64,000 nucleotides of DNA from Acholoe squamosa (taxonomy: Eukaryota; Annelida; Polychaeta; Phyllodocida; Polynoidae), in NCBI GenBank assembly GCA_949317995.1, contig OX439039.1:53992785-54056784 (forward strand), given 5' to 3'. Both the position numbers and the translations under genes were made by a program. Below, in pieces: positions 11,535 to 23,250 of the stretch. Position 1 is the first letter of the stretch, and every line of letters starts with the position of its first letter. The notes under the pieces are model-generated. The model had not been told where the DNA came from. It saw nothing but the letters and a program-made list of their open reading frames with translations, and did no database searches.

Positions 11535-12581
11535 TTGGCACCCAGAGTCCCTTCCTCATCCGAAAGGAACCCGGAATTAGTCTCTTTAACGGATCATAAG
11601 GCTGCTACTTGTGCTATGGCCTTTGTAAAAGGGTGGGTATTACACCTAGGTGTCCCACTCATGTTACATAGTGACCAGGGCAGAGAATTTGAGTCTAGCC
11701 TGTGGCAAGAGATGTGTAATTGTCTAGCAATTTGCAAGACAAGAACTAATCCCTATAGGCCACAGAGTGATGGACAAGTAGAGAGATTCAATAGGACACT
11801 GATCCAAGTATTGAAATCTCTAGTAAATGAGCAGATGGATGATTGGGACGAACAGTGTGAATTTGTGGTACATGCTTATAATAGCACTTTACACTCAAGC
11901 ACCAATTGTTCCCCTAATCTCCTTGTTTTTGGAGAGGATTTAATTATGCCAGCAGATTTGGTGTTTGGCGTAGTAAGAATAAATCCGGAAGCCCCTTGCC
12001 AGGTGATGTTTGTAGAATCTCTACGAGATAACTTCAAACAAGCCTTTGAGAGGGTTAGAGATGAGTTGCAGAAAACTGCACGTTGGCAGAAGATTGTTTA
12101 TGACACAGGTCTAAAAGCTAGATTTTTTAATCTGGGGGATAGAGTTTTGCGTCTACACCAACCCCTTGCCAACCTGAAATTAGCCAGTAATTGGGATCGA
12201 CCCTTCACTATAACCCAGGTTATCAGTGATTGTACAGTGATTATTAAATCACAGATTGGTAAATGTTACAAGTCAAATGTAGCGAGACTACGCCCATGGA
12301 GGGGGAGGGATACCTCCACCGAAATGTATGGTGATAGTCTATTGCAAGTGCTAGAACAAGATCGTGTAAGACAACTCGAAGTGGTACCGACCCGGAAGCA
12401 AGGACCCGGGAGGCCACGGAAGGTTGTAGACCCGAAGAGGGTGGTGCCCCCTGTTGTAACATCCGGAAAACAGGGGAAGATACAAAAAGTCTCAAAAGCA
12501 GGTGCAGGTAGAAATAAGAGGAAAGGTCCTTCCAAGGCTAAGAAGACCTTGGTCAACAAAAGAGGCCTCAAAACCTCTTAG
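11535..12581 (+). pseudogene. Integrase C-terminal half (Ty3/gypsy)
   Basis: 348 open codons carry the end of the DDE core: HSDQGREFES with the second catalytic Asp, then YRPQSDGQVERFNRTL with the third acidic residue (Glu). A C-terminal domain with LGDRVLRL and a GKCYKSNVARLRPW end follows, then a Lys/Arg-rich tail including GPGRPRK, an AT-hook-like motif. Integrase inserts the cDNA copy into the host chromosome. The zinc-binding N-terminal part and first catalytic Asp are not present upstream. It is non-functional as it stands. Confidence 0.85.
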
Positions 12582-13157
12582 ACGCAGTCCAAGGTTGCCC
12601 AAGACTGCCGTAACCTAGCCTGTTAACACAACGAGTGTGTTGTCCTGTACTGTGTACTGTAATATGTTGTAACCTTGTTCAATGTATATCTGAGCCGGTC
12701 GCAAGTTTCTGGAAAATGACCCATGACAATGTACCCATGGTTATGGACGGATAATCCGGTGGATATGCTTATGCTATCCATAAGCTCCATAATACCTAGT
12801 GAGTTGTCATGGTTGAAACACGAGTATGGGCAGATGACCGTTTGGGTATTGTATTGTCTATATGTAAAAGGATGTGACCTAATTAAGGGCACGCGGGAAA
12901 GACTTGACCTCTTTAGGCTGGTCAGGTGACGCGCCGGTTTGATCATGCGCAGCGATTCAAGTTCGAGTAACCCGCCATATTGTCTTATTCCTGCAAAGGA
13001 AGAAGACGTGGCCGAGGGTGGTCCTACTCTTTTGGGAGTTTGATAGCCTTTTGCAGCTGTGTTTCAAGGTGTGCACCCGCCTTTCACTGGGTAAGCAGTT
13101 TTAACTGCTTATCCGGTGAATTGGGATAATTTATCCCCGTAAAGCCACTTCTGCCGA

Positions 13158-16100
13158 TGGCAGAAGAGGCCGTCCGCCTTGGCGGTGGTGCCGGTGCCAG
13201 CACCCCGCCGGAGTATGGTAGTGGTTCTCCTAGGAGTCCCACTTACACATACGATGATCAGCAATACGATGCTGATTGTGATCAGATGGATCAACAGATG
13301 AATTCATGTTGATCAGTACTTCTCTGGAGTGGACGATAGCGACTTAGACTCGTTCTATGACGCATCCGATAACTCCAGGCAAGCGAGTCCTGAACGCCGT
13401 AGCGTGCAGCAATCAATCGATGTAGGCCAGCCTTATGTAGGTCCTCCATCCGAAAGTCTGAGTGGAGGGTCGGCAGGAGTCCAGTCTAATGACAGGACTC
13501 TAATGCCACCTCCCCCTCAACTACCGCTCCGTCTGAGTGTGAGCACCTCACATTATGCCTTGGGACCTGCTTCTCCAGTTGACAGGCCAATGCATCTAGA
13601 ATTGCCCCCTCCAGACAGTCCTGAATGGCAAGATGTAGCCGGTCCCTATGACGGACGGATGTTGGCTATTTTGGAAGAAATGCTAGACAGGCTGACGAAT
13701 GTGTTGTCAATGCGGTCTGGGAGTGTGCTCATCTGCAGTGGCCGAATACTTTCCCGGAAGCCTGGTTGGTGGATAACCATCAGATGGCCAAGGGACTAGT
13801 AGTCCACTTATGGTTTCGTAAAGCCGTCTGACATGCAGAAATGGCTTTTCGCAGGAATAGCTTTTATAGGCCTTCCTGACAGAACGGGTTACACTGGTGT
13901 CAAGGCAGACGAAGTCTCTAGGTACATTGACCGAGACCAGATCCTATTTCTAGGAACAGCGGAGGAGTACGAAGCAGCAGGTAACACTGTTGTGGATTAC
14001 TGTCCAGGGGTCCCCATCACGTCTCAAACCATTGAGGCAGAGGAGGCCGGATTGGTGTGTCTCCACTAGTCAGACTCGGGGTAATCCAGGACCTTGTAGT
14101 AGGACCATTGGAGAGGCAGTATGCACTGGCGCACCCGGAGCTTGTCCCCAGGCCAGCACCGGTGCAGGTGACAGCCAAAATGGCCGATTGGATGGAGCGT
14201 CTCATGTCTCCTGCTGAAACTCCTACCTCAGGAGGTATGGCAGAAGTACCTGAGAAGGCTCCACCTGCTCTGCCTCGTGCGGATAGTTCCCCTAAAACTA
14301 CTCAGTCTACCCCTCCGAAGACTGAAAAGAAGTCAGGGAAACCAGCTAGTGGAACGGGTAAGAGTACCCCCACTAAGAACAAGAGTGAAGTGTGGCCGAC
14401 AGTACCCGAACTCGTCGGGTGTCCCCATGCTCGGCCAATAGGAAGGAAGCTAAGGCTTCGGAGTATGGCACCCTTACTAGTGGCAGACCCCGCAGACGGA
14501 ATAAGAAGAAGGTTAATCAACGTAAACCGGAACCTATTGAGGTAGATGTTCAACTCGAGACTCTAGAAGTTGAACAGGCTGTTCCAACCGTAAAGGTTGA
14601 GCTCGGCGTGCCAGTAGTCAAGCTACATGACGTAATGGCCGATTTGAGTGGAGACGCTCAAGATGCCGCAGCCCAGGTTCTCGCAGGTCAACAACCTGTT
14701 GTGCAACCCGTGGATGTACCATCCGACCCTGAGGGAGAGGAGCCGGTTGACCCAGTTGTGGACGCCACTCCTACTGACGAGCAAGAGGCTGCTATCTGGG
14801 ATAACGCCAATAGCAACTTTGCTGACTTAGTGAAAAAGGCCCTTAGTGCAGGGTGCATTTAGGTCCTTTTTCCCAGTACATGTCACATTTGTCCTTACAC
14901 TAGTGTCTGAGTTCCTCGATGGCCCCCGGACGCGCTTTGCCACTAGATAGTGGGGGCAATGGCCAATAGACAAATTCTGCCTACAGATCATGGCAAATGG
15001 GGGGCCTACTGATCACTGCATATTCTGCCTTCTGACCACCAGAGCCCCCTGGTGTCTTACAGTAAAAGCGCTTATCTTAGCAGCGCTTAGCTTAGCAATG
15101 GTGTGTTTCATAGCAACAACAAACAATTTAGCACTCTCCCAGCAGATTCTCTTGGAGGTTTGTTTTAGTGAATTACTCTGAGGTACTCATCAGATCTTTA
15201 CATATGAGATATCAAATTAAAGGGAATTGTAAGGGGAAACCAGATCTACAATCGGTGAACAGTTTACTTGATAAATGAAAACAGGATGAGCGCCGATTTC
15301 TTTTAATCATGATCCAAGAGGGCGGAAATTACAGCTTGACTGCTGATTTTTGAGGCTATAAAACATTTTATAAAACTCTGAATTAAAGAAAAAGCTAAAT
15401 AGTAAAACATTATAACCAGTACGGTTTGTAAACATTTCTAAGTTATGAATACTCTTTCCTAATTGCTTCACAGCAATAAAATTTAGTTTCATCTAGTACC
15501 CCAAGGGTACTGTAGGCTGAAACAGTCATATATTGCATGATCGTAAAGATTGTCCCTTTCAACGTTGTACCCAGAGTGAAGGTGAGGTTGAATTCTTCAT
15601 CGAGAAAGACGAGTTCCTTCGTCATCTCGTGGAGTTTCATATGCACCAGAGACCGCAGTATGTCTGCAATCGGGAAGTTGGCAAGAAATGTGCTAAATGC
15701 ACATGATGTGTCACTCCCCGACACGGAGATATGATCAGGCACTATGTGACTGCACATGGAGAGGGTCTGGAGGCAGCCATAGAGAGAGTGATGAAAATTC
15801 ACTCTGAGCTCTATGGTAACCTCAAGAGCCTCAATGCCGAGAAACTTGCTTCACTCACACCGGGCACGAAGCAGTTTGCACCAACGGTTCCTGGTACTAA
15901 CCAGAAGCTGAAGGCTAGATTTGCCCAGACTCCCGGGTCTGGCAAACTCGAATATGCTCAGGAGGAGTATGATTTGTTGAACGAGTGGAGGAGTAATAAG
16001 GCCCGCCAGCGAGGTGGGGTTTATGTAACTCCATCCGGAGAGCAAATCCAAAGCCGCAGGGATTACCGTCAGGGACCCTCTGTAGCAGATAGGAAGAGAC

Positions 16101-16612
16101 AGGTGTCCATCTCCTACTGAAACTCCTTCCAATTATGGACGAGCACCAGCCCCGCAGGGTGGTGCACGTAACCCGACATTCTCTGGTGTCAGTGGACCAG
16201 GTGGTCACCCCTCCCGAACACGTCCGCCCTTGAATGTCCGAGACCCGAAGCAGAACCCTGCTATGGGCCCACCCGGACCAGAGATGCAAGTCTTTGATCA
16301 GTACGGGAGGGTCAAGCAGGAACTGCCGGCAGGAGGAGTTCAAACTCCATGACCAACAATGAGTGCTGTGGTGAGACAACGTCCACCCGCACCATTGTTG
16401 ACCACTAAAGACCTTAGAAGGGAATTGTCTCGGTTGCCCCTAACCCAGGGACTACCAAACCAAGGCCCTCCTACAACAACTGCTAGTGTGGCTACTACTG
16501 CAGTTGCCTCATCGCATATGCAGGTAGCCGTCACTCCGAGTGTGTCTGGTTCACAACCGAAACCTCAGAGTCAGCTGCCCCCACCAGCGCTGTGGTCCAC
16601 TGGCCTAAGGTG
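13158..16612 (+). pseudogene. Extra coding region downstream of integrase, unknown function
   Basis: Between integrase and the polypurine tract lies about 3.4 kb with coding-like composition, open in several pieces (for example 13329-13799, 13833-14069, 14057-14545, 14392-14862 and 15731-16120). The start at 13158 reads MAEEAVRLGGGAGAS. Early parts are acidic and Pro/Ser-rich, with a short helical stretch MLAILEEMLDRLTNVL. Middle parts are Lys/Pro-rich. The stretch at about 15550-15760 has paired Cys/His (CPFQRC, RHLVEFHMHQRPQYVC, then another His pair), like two C2H2 fingers. The last part is Pro/Gln-rich. The 0.6-kb repeat at 14894-15537 lies inside it. No envelope features (signal peptide or membrane segment) are visible. 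It could be an accessory gene of this element or the gag of a second element. I do not recognise it. Confidence 0.5.
14894..15537. repeat. 0.6-kb dispersed repeat, copy 2, inside the LTR element
   Basis: Same orientation as the copy at 9190-9798. It has about 30 extra bases (containing GATGGCCCCCGGACGCGC) in the loop of the terminal CACTAGTG hairpin. It separates finger-like coding sequence on its two sides, so it was inserted after the LTR element's coding region existed. Confidence 0.7.
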
Positions 16613-17448
16613 ATCCAGACAGTGGAGACCTTCTTCAAGAAGGAAGATAAAATAATTGTCTTGTGCCATACAGACCAAGCAATTTGAAACACTACAGCAC
16701 CACTTCAAAAACCTCCATTTGGATATTACCGTCGGACCATGTCGAGTACTCTCCTAAAAGTTATTTAAGGTAGTACTATACCTAAAATTGTCTAAATAGG
16801 TCATTCCTGGTCTCAACACATTAAGAGACTATAATTCTTCTGTACTTTGTAAATATCAAACACTATGGTATAAATTGAGCTACGTCTCAAATATATAAAT
16901 ATTTTCTTCTATAAAATAGAGAAGGTCTAATGGATTTCTCTAATTTAGTATTATATTACTCAGGTTTGAAACCTTATTGTGTTAAAAAAAAGGAAATACA
17001 AGCATACCAGTGTGGGTGCTATATATATTTTTTTTCTACTATTAAAGGTATCAGAATGATTATTCATATCTGATATTTATTGTTCAGTTCACTTTAATGT
17101 GGATAAAGTTGTTAATTTAAAAAGTCAGAAATTTTTTTTTTCGGGTATAATAACTGTATTACGGTCATGACTTACAACCACCAGTCCTTTTCAGGACTCT
17201 ATTATTGTCAAAGTTAAAATAATCTGTGATACTTACACTTATCATAGGTGGTTGTCATGGTTACTTGTGGAACTGTGATGAACGATACTCGATGCTATTA
17301 TTGTATAATTTTTCAGAAATAGGATAGTCTCATACTATAGCCTATTTCACATCGAGTGAGTGTAATTAATACCCCTTTTAGTATTGTGAAACAATTACTT
17401 GCTAGGTTATTAATAAACTGCGGTTTAATTACCCCCAAGTTATTGTCT
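16613..17448 (+). other. Non-coding 3' region of the Ty3/gypsy element
   Basis: AT-rich, with no open frame of note; it lies between the extra coding region and the polypurine tract. Confidence 0.5.
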
Positions 17449-17459
17449 AAGGGGGGCAG
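17449..17459 (+). promoter_or_regulatory. Polypurine tract
   Basis: AAGGGGGGCAG directly abuts the TGTAGGGG start of the 3' LTR, the expected position of the plus-strand primer for reverse transcription. Confidence 0.8.
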
Positions 17460-17880
17460 TGTAGGGGTATGGTATTTACACTCGTACGTTCATGCACCCG
17501 TGGGACTCAGACCTAGGTCTTCGGGTGTGGTGGGGGAATCCGGATGGCAGGTGGCAGCACCTGCCTCTGGGTTCGTATCCACTACACCAGGGGGCCTACC
17601 ACTTGTCCGCCACACTTCACGTGGCCAGTCTGAGTTTCGCGGGCTTTTCCCCTATATAAGGGCAGTTCAACCCCCATACTCTTCAGTAGTGGTCCTACCC
17701 ACTGCTCAACCTGGTCGTTACCTGAAAGGGTAACGGAATGCCCTGGCAGCATGTAGGCCTTTAAGGCTGTGATCGTATGTAACAAAAGCTTATGCTATAA
17801 AAGCTTGGTTGCCTACCCGGAAACTTCTCCTCTCTTCGTTATAAATGATTTAATCTAACTTATTGAGCCGAACCACTACA
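17460..17880 (+). repeat. 3' LTR of the Ty3/gypsy element
   Basis: 421 bp beginning TGTAGGGG and ending CCACTACA, i.e. the usual TG...CA ends. A TATA box (TATATAAG, 17653-17660) marks the likely U3 promoter. The polypurine tract lies immediately upstream. Confidence 0.85.
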
Positions 17881-17980
17881 TAGTGTAAAAAGTAATATCT
17901 TGAGAAGTTGTACCCACCACTTTATCAAATGCAGGTTTTCGCAGCAAGTCGCGACAATTCGTATGTCATAGAGAAGAGTC

Positions 17981-18075
17981 TAAAAATTTTACGCCACCCC
18001 CTCAAGAAGGATTAAAATATTTTTCGCCACCCCCTCAAGACAGGTCCAAATATTCTACGTCACCCCCCCCAAACT
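17981..18075. repeat. Short tandem repeat, about 2.5 x 35-40 bp
   Basis: Units built on CGCCACCCCCTCAAGA occur three times, the last degenerate (GTCACCCCCCCC). Confidence 0.6.
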
Positions 18076-18079
18076 CACC

Positions 18080-18880
18080 AACTCCCCCCTGTTTCAAATA
18101 GAAAACTATTGTATACATACTCTGAGCAAACCAACGACATATCCAAAATTAGATTTTCATTGTAGAGGGAGTCCTTGTGATAAGGTTCCCCTTGGGAGTG
18201 AGTGGATATAGGAGGAACTGGTCAAGTTACAGTAGAGTTGAAACCTTATGGTAAAAATACACAATACTCCAGAATCCCAATACACTCAGTTAGGGTAGGT
18301 TGACCTGCTAGAGAACTTTCAAAGTTTCATAAACATTTAGACTTAATACAAAGAAAATATGTGTGGAGAGAGCATCAGTTCCCTCAAATACCATATATTG
18401 CCTGCCAAAATAATTTAAATTCAACTTTGCTAAAGTAAGCCTGGAGGTTCACTTGCCTGACTCTGGAATCCTTCTTTTTGAGTCAATTTTAGGCACCTTT
18501 GGGAGTTCTCTGTGCATAATTGTGAACAAACAGTAATAAAACAGAGTATTCCATTCCTGGTTAGCAGGATCCTTAGTGGGAGGTTATTTGAGATAGTCCC
18601 GGACAGATATTTCTCTCTGCGAGCGTCCACTGGCGCCTTGACCGCTGTTACTATGGCATGCTCCCATGGTAACAGACAGCCAAAGCATGGGCCTCCAAGC
18701 ACATTCTCAGACAGACAGCATCAATCCAGCCAGAATGAAGTAACAGCTGAAAGTGGTGAAATTCATGTCTGAGGGCAATTTCAAAGTGAAGGCTGCTGCC
18801 CACTTTGTTGTAAATGAGAAACAAGTGTGAGAATAGGTGAATAACTGGTAGGAGTGAAACAATTTTTCAAGAGGGTCATC
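18080..18880. other. Spacer upstream of the pogo-like relic
   Basis: No intact gene. Part of it may be the decayed N-terminal end of the transposase; no terminal inverted repeat was found. Confidence 0.3.
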
Positions 18881-18889
18881 ATAATGCTG

Positions 18890-19559
18890 TCTCTGGGAGG
18901 TTAGTCCAAGTACAGGCCAAAAAGATCGCTGCAATGGCCAAACTGCCCTTCAAGGCCTCTAACAGGTGGTTGTACAGGTTTTAAAGGAGAAATGTCTTCA
19001 GTACTCATACTCCAACCTCACTTGGACAGAAGATCCCCCTCATGCTGAGAAGGTCCTGTCCTTCCAGATATTTGTGATTGATCTCTGGAAGCAGTAGAAC
19101 TATGATTTAGCTGACTTCTATAACATGGATGAAACCCCTCTCACCCTTGACCTCCCTAAAATAAGGACACTGGCCCCTGTTAGAGGCAAGACAGTACTGT
19201 TCAAGACCACTGGCAAACAAGGCTTCACTGGTATTCTAACTGTGACAGCAACTGGAGTGAAGCTCCCCCCTTATCTTATCCCAGTCCCAGGGGTTGTCAT
19301 GGAAGTTCAAGAGAAAGGTTATATCAATGAGGAAAAAAGCCTAGATAGGATAAGGAGAACATTTCCCAGGCAATATAGCAAACCCAGGCTTCGAGTATGG
19401 GACTCCTGCAGGGTACACCTTACAGAGACGGTGAGGGAGGCCCTCACTTGGAGGAATGTCCAGGTTGCAATCATTCCAGGAGGATTTACCCCTCTGCTCC
19501 AACCCCTAGATGTGTCCTTGAACAGCCCTGGCCGCGCTGGTAAGAGGAGAATGCCATAA
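18890..19559 (+). pseudogene. pogo/Tigger-like transposase (Tc1/mariner superfamily), decayed
   Basis: A CENP-B-type helix-turn-helix relic (about 18910-18990; KASNRWLYRF) precedes a DDE_1 catalytic domain. The 144-codon open frame 19125-19559 begins with MDETPLTLDLP, holding the first catalytic Asp at residue 2. It continues with KTTGKQGFT, then VWDSCRVHLT (Asp 93) and LLQPLDVSLN (Asp 129). All three acidic positions of the pogo DDD triad are therefore still visible. The enzyme cuts and pastes its own transposon at TA. The frame between HTH and DDE is broken, and the part after LQPLDVSLN is replaced by unrelated, tRNA-like sequence. It could be a relic element or a decayed domesticated pogo-derived gene; the breaks favour a relic. 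Confidence 0.8.
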
Positions 19560-19600
19560 CCACTATACTAGCTTTGACTCACCCCACTGCCATGTCTCCG
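19517..19600 (-). repeat. tRNA-like (tRNA-Glu-like) fragment, possible SINE head
   Basis: Reading the minus strand, CTAGTATAGTGGTTATGGC, then CTCCTCTTACCAGCGCGGCC, resembles the D-arm/A-box and anticodon-arm part of eukaryotic tRNA-Glu or tRNA-Asp. The resemblance begins exactly where the pogo coding similarity stops. The acceptor stem and B box are not convincing, so it is at best a fragment. Confidence 0.25.
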
Positions 19601-20985
19601 GGCTTTGCATTTGTATTTAAGGTAGAAAAACATGTTGACATGCGAATTCCTCCAGGTTCCAGTAAATATAGTATCCATAGATAGTGATGCAATGCATCCA
19701 TACTTCATGATATTCGACATGTAGAAAGATTGGATAAACTTTTTGAGCAGAGTCGCGATTCGCCATTTCCAGTGCTCTCCTTGCACGGAGCTGTGACCTA
19801 TATATCCTTCTGCGAATGTGTGTCAAATGCTGACTTCCGGCCTAATTCCACACGGTCTACAAGAAGTTCATCAATTCATTGATAAACTCTCATAAGTTTG
19901 GGTTTGCGGGAAATAACCCAATGAGGTTATCCATGAATTAATAGCTTAATAACATATATCCTATGGTAATACATAAGGTTCTAATGGATTTTTTATTAAA
20001 AGGGCATAGAAATGAAGTAACATGCTTAAACTGTTCATATAAAAGCAACAAAGCATCTCAGGTTGTTTAAAACTGTCTTAGCTGTTAATTTCTATCAATG
20101 TCTACTTAAATGGGATGACTTAGACTTTTGAAAATCCCCGGTTGTAAGCTGGGGGAATTTAGGAGAACCGGTTTAGTCAAAAATAGAAAAAGAAATCAGC
20201 CTATGACCAGGGTTTTATGGTAGCACACAATAACTAAGATAAGGATAACTATTGCCCATTGCACAATAAAAAAAAACAGCATACAAATGAGGACATGGTA
20301 GAGATTTATCTCATGGTAAATCCGTTCAGATATTGGGCTGCCATAGAGATAGCATTAGGAGGTCGGATCACACGGGAGGTGTGTAATACAACATGGTCGT
20401 ATCACAGTGCCTGATCATGTGACCTTTTGACAAAGTCATATATTCAAGATGGTGTTGTAAACAAACCGTGCATAACGTTTTAGATGTTGTAACCATCCAC
20501 AGACTTTGTAACTTACAATGTAAGCCCTTTTGACCATGAGATAAATGCAAAGGAGCACTTGTGAACCTTTGCCTATATATGAAAACAACAACAACGACAA
20601 CAACAAAAAACTAAATAAAACTCACATCCCTTGTAGGTGTCATGGTGTGACAAACTACTAATACTTATACAAACTAAAGACTTTAAGAGCTAGGGACTAT
20701 ATAGTTATGCTAACAGAAACTTTGAATATCATACATAGGGTTCATTCAAGACACATAAAGAGGTGTAGCACACATTGGCAAGATGGGACTGGCACAGCCT
20801 CCACATGATACACCAACTGGCTGACTTGCCAACTGAACAATGTGTCATACTAGTACAACAAGTCTGCAACCACATCTGGGCTAACAAGGCAAGATACACA
20901 GGAGATTATCTTTCCCACTTGAATGAAGTAATAGCAAAGGAAGAAATAAGGGCTTCCCAGTGGAAATAAAAGAGGCAAATGGAGG
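19601..20985. other. Intergenic, nothing recognised
   Basis: Includes a short plus-strand frame at 20775-20969 without a known domain. Confidence 0.4.
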
Positions 20986-20989
20986 AAAA

Positions 20990-21430
20990 CGGCATTCACT
21001 AGTCATTGCATCAGTTCAGTGTGATGCCGTTCAAGCTATGCTATGGCCCCTGCATCTTTGGAGATGAGAGGACTAAGTGGACCCCTTGTCTGGTCTGCTG
21101 AGATGATATTCTCATCTTTGCACTAAATTCCCCTCCTCTCCTAGAATATATGGTGGAGGTACTACAGCATCTGGAGGATGCTTGGCTCAAGGTAGAGCCT
21201 TCTAAATGCTGTATGTCATAGAGGGTCTCTTGTGTAGCTGAGTGGCCAGAGCAGACTTTCCTCAAGGAGGTATGCATCTTCTTCGGGTGGTATAATATTA
21301 TGCCTCATACAGTGGCACTGCTAGCCTCATGAACCTTGGTCCATCATATCCCCTAGTATGCCAAGCTGCATTCCTCCCTGGCTGAGTGAGGGCTTTCAGA
21401 TGGGAAGCTCAGTGTGCTTAGACCTTTCAA
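20990..21430 (+). pseudogene. Trace of a Ty3/gypsy reverse transcriptase
   Basis: Conceptual pieces such as FQCDAV, MPFKLCYGP, DDILIFALNSPPLLEYM and KVEPSKCC occur in the order found in Ty3/gypsy RT: the fingers/palm MPFGL region, then the YVDDILIF active-site strand, then the L.PSKC region. It is heavily decayed and older than the other LTR elements here. No LTRs were found for it. Confidence 0.45.
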
Positions 21431-22185
21431 GAATAGAAAAACAAGGATAGAACATAAATGTCATTAAAAAGTAGAGCTCACAGGCCGATGGAGCTTCTGC
21501 AGCTGCTGGGGAGGCATCTGTGCCTCCTGGCATTAGGAGGGGTGCCCAAAAGAGCTTAAGCCCAGAAATGAGGGACAGGCAACTTGAAGGCTATCCGGAG
21601 GAAGATGTGTGTCAGATGTGTCCAACTATTAACCTGATGCCATTCACCCATCATGGGGAGGGCCTCCTGAGGATTGTGCCCAGGCAACTGACTAGATAGT
21701 GTATACCTCCAACTGGCTAAGTTGGTAAGGCATGCCAGTAAACAGAGGGAGAGAATTTGAGGATAGGCAAGGGCTCAAAGATTATTAGGTTGGGGCAGAA
21801 GAGGCAGCTTAGTTGATCTATCCTAGGAGGGAATAGTTATATAGCAACCAGTATTGAGCGATAATTCAAAGAGTCACCTGAAAAGCACACTACCCCAGCA
21901 GGGAGCCACAGAACACACAAACAAGAAGCATTCAGAGAAGTTTGCAAAAACTGCAGGAGGAATACTAAGGAGGCTGTTGATAACTTAGGGTTAGAGGTAA
22001 ACCACTAGAAGCTGGGTGGTCAGTTGTTGCACAGCAGTCTTTGCTGGAAAAAGTCCTGGGGAAGGTAGAGATTCAATGGGCCTGGACCTCCTGGCTGGAC
22101 CAGAATGGTGGAAGAGCTGGAACAGAACATGGCCTTCTGAGTGGGATGTCCTTTGAGTTGTCAGGAATCAGTCGCTCTCATTAGC
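21431..22185. other. Spacer, possibly more decayed retroelement
   Basis: No open frame or motif that I can assign. Confidence 0.3.
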
Positions 22186-22189
22186 AATT

Positions 22190-22670
22190 TCATCAACATT
22201 ACCAACTGGTTGATATTGTGTTGATAGTTTTGATCAACCTGTCTTCAACACTTTTTCAATCATTCCAAATCAATTTTGTCAACCATCACCATTTCAACAT
22301 CAGATCAACAGTTGACATATCGCTGCTGAAATATTGTTCACAATTCAACATTGATTCAACATTGATCTGTCATGCCAAATCAATGATACCGATTTCAATG
22401 TTGATTCAACATTGACATGTCAACAAAGAATTGCCTAACTACTACATGTACCAGTGTTGTTTCAACTTTGAAACAATGTTGAAGCAACATAGAAACAGAA
22501 ATGTTGAATCAGCACTGATGATTTGATGTTGAATCACAGTTGATTTGATTATGTTGTGTCAACTTTCAAATTTGATAATATCTAAACCCAGAATCAACAG
22601 TTCATCTGCAAAAATTGATTCAATGCTAAATCAACATTGATGTGCCCACTGGGTCCTTCGATGCTGAGCT
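22190..22670. repeat. CAACATTGA-motif repeat element
   Basis: TTCAACATTGAT and its reverse complement recur more than ten times over about 480 bp, in both orientations and with uneven spacing. The segment ends with GTGCCCACTGGG. Related GACTGGGCA and CAAGTGGGA ends are seen at 23871-23882 and 24474-24483, suggesting one family of MITE-like elements with CCCA(C/G)TGGG-type ends. Confidence 0.55.
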
Positions 22671-22914
22671 GCAGTATCATATGAGCAAGTGACTAATCAG
22701 TGTGCTAGGTTGCAGTGCATGTGTTCACCTTTAGGAGAGGTCCTACTCTGACAAGGTGCGTGGAGAGACCACTCCTGCCCGGTGGTGTAGAACATTGTAT
22801 CAAAACTGATCGATCAACCCTGATTAACCAGTATCCTACACTGATTTACAAAAGTATTGCAATAGAATTACTCTAAAACAAAGTTGACTATATAAATTCT
22901 GCTGCATCGGAGGG

Positions 22915-23250
22915 GGAGGTGATGCCATGTCCTCAGTTTGCCTCCACACACTGTGTGGTGTATATCTAAGACCAAGTCTTCTATTTTAACACACGTTGTA
23001 TGGCTTTGTCCTCAGTTTGCCTACACATACTGCATGGAGTATATCTTAGACTAAGTCCTCAGTTTGCCTACACATGCTGTGTCTCAGACCAAGTCCTCTT
23101 TTTTGCATAGACACATTGTGGGGCCATGTCCCCAATTTGTCTACACACACTGTGTGGACCTTAACTAAGACCAAGTCCTCCATTGGCATACACTATGTGG
23201 CCATGTCCTCAGTTTGCATACACACACTGTGTGGAGTGCAGTCTATAAGA
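22915..23250. repeat. GTCCTC-type degenerate tandem repeat, part 1
   Basis: About seven imperfect units of GTCCTCAGTTTGCCTACACA followed by CACTGTGTGG, every 45-60 bp. It is the same family as 23575-24160. Confidence 0.7.

Larger units (their letters stand above)
9841..17880 (+). mobile_element. Ty3/gypsy LTR retrotransposon, broken
   Basis: A plus-strand LTR element about 8.0 kb long. It keeps a partial 5' LTR, the end of gag with a CCHC knuckle, an aspartic protease region, the second half of integrase, an extra downstream coding region, a polypurine tract and a complete 421-bp 3' LTR. The reverse transcriptase and RNase H region is missing, and the coding parts carry several breaks, so it is a dead copy. 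The 127 bp shared by the two LTRs differ at only about five positions, which argues for a fairly recent insertion. A 0.6-kb repeat is inserted inside it. No matching target duplication was found. Confidence 0.85.
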
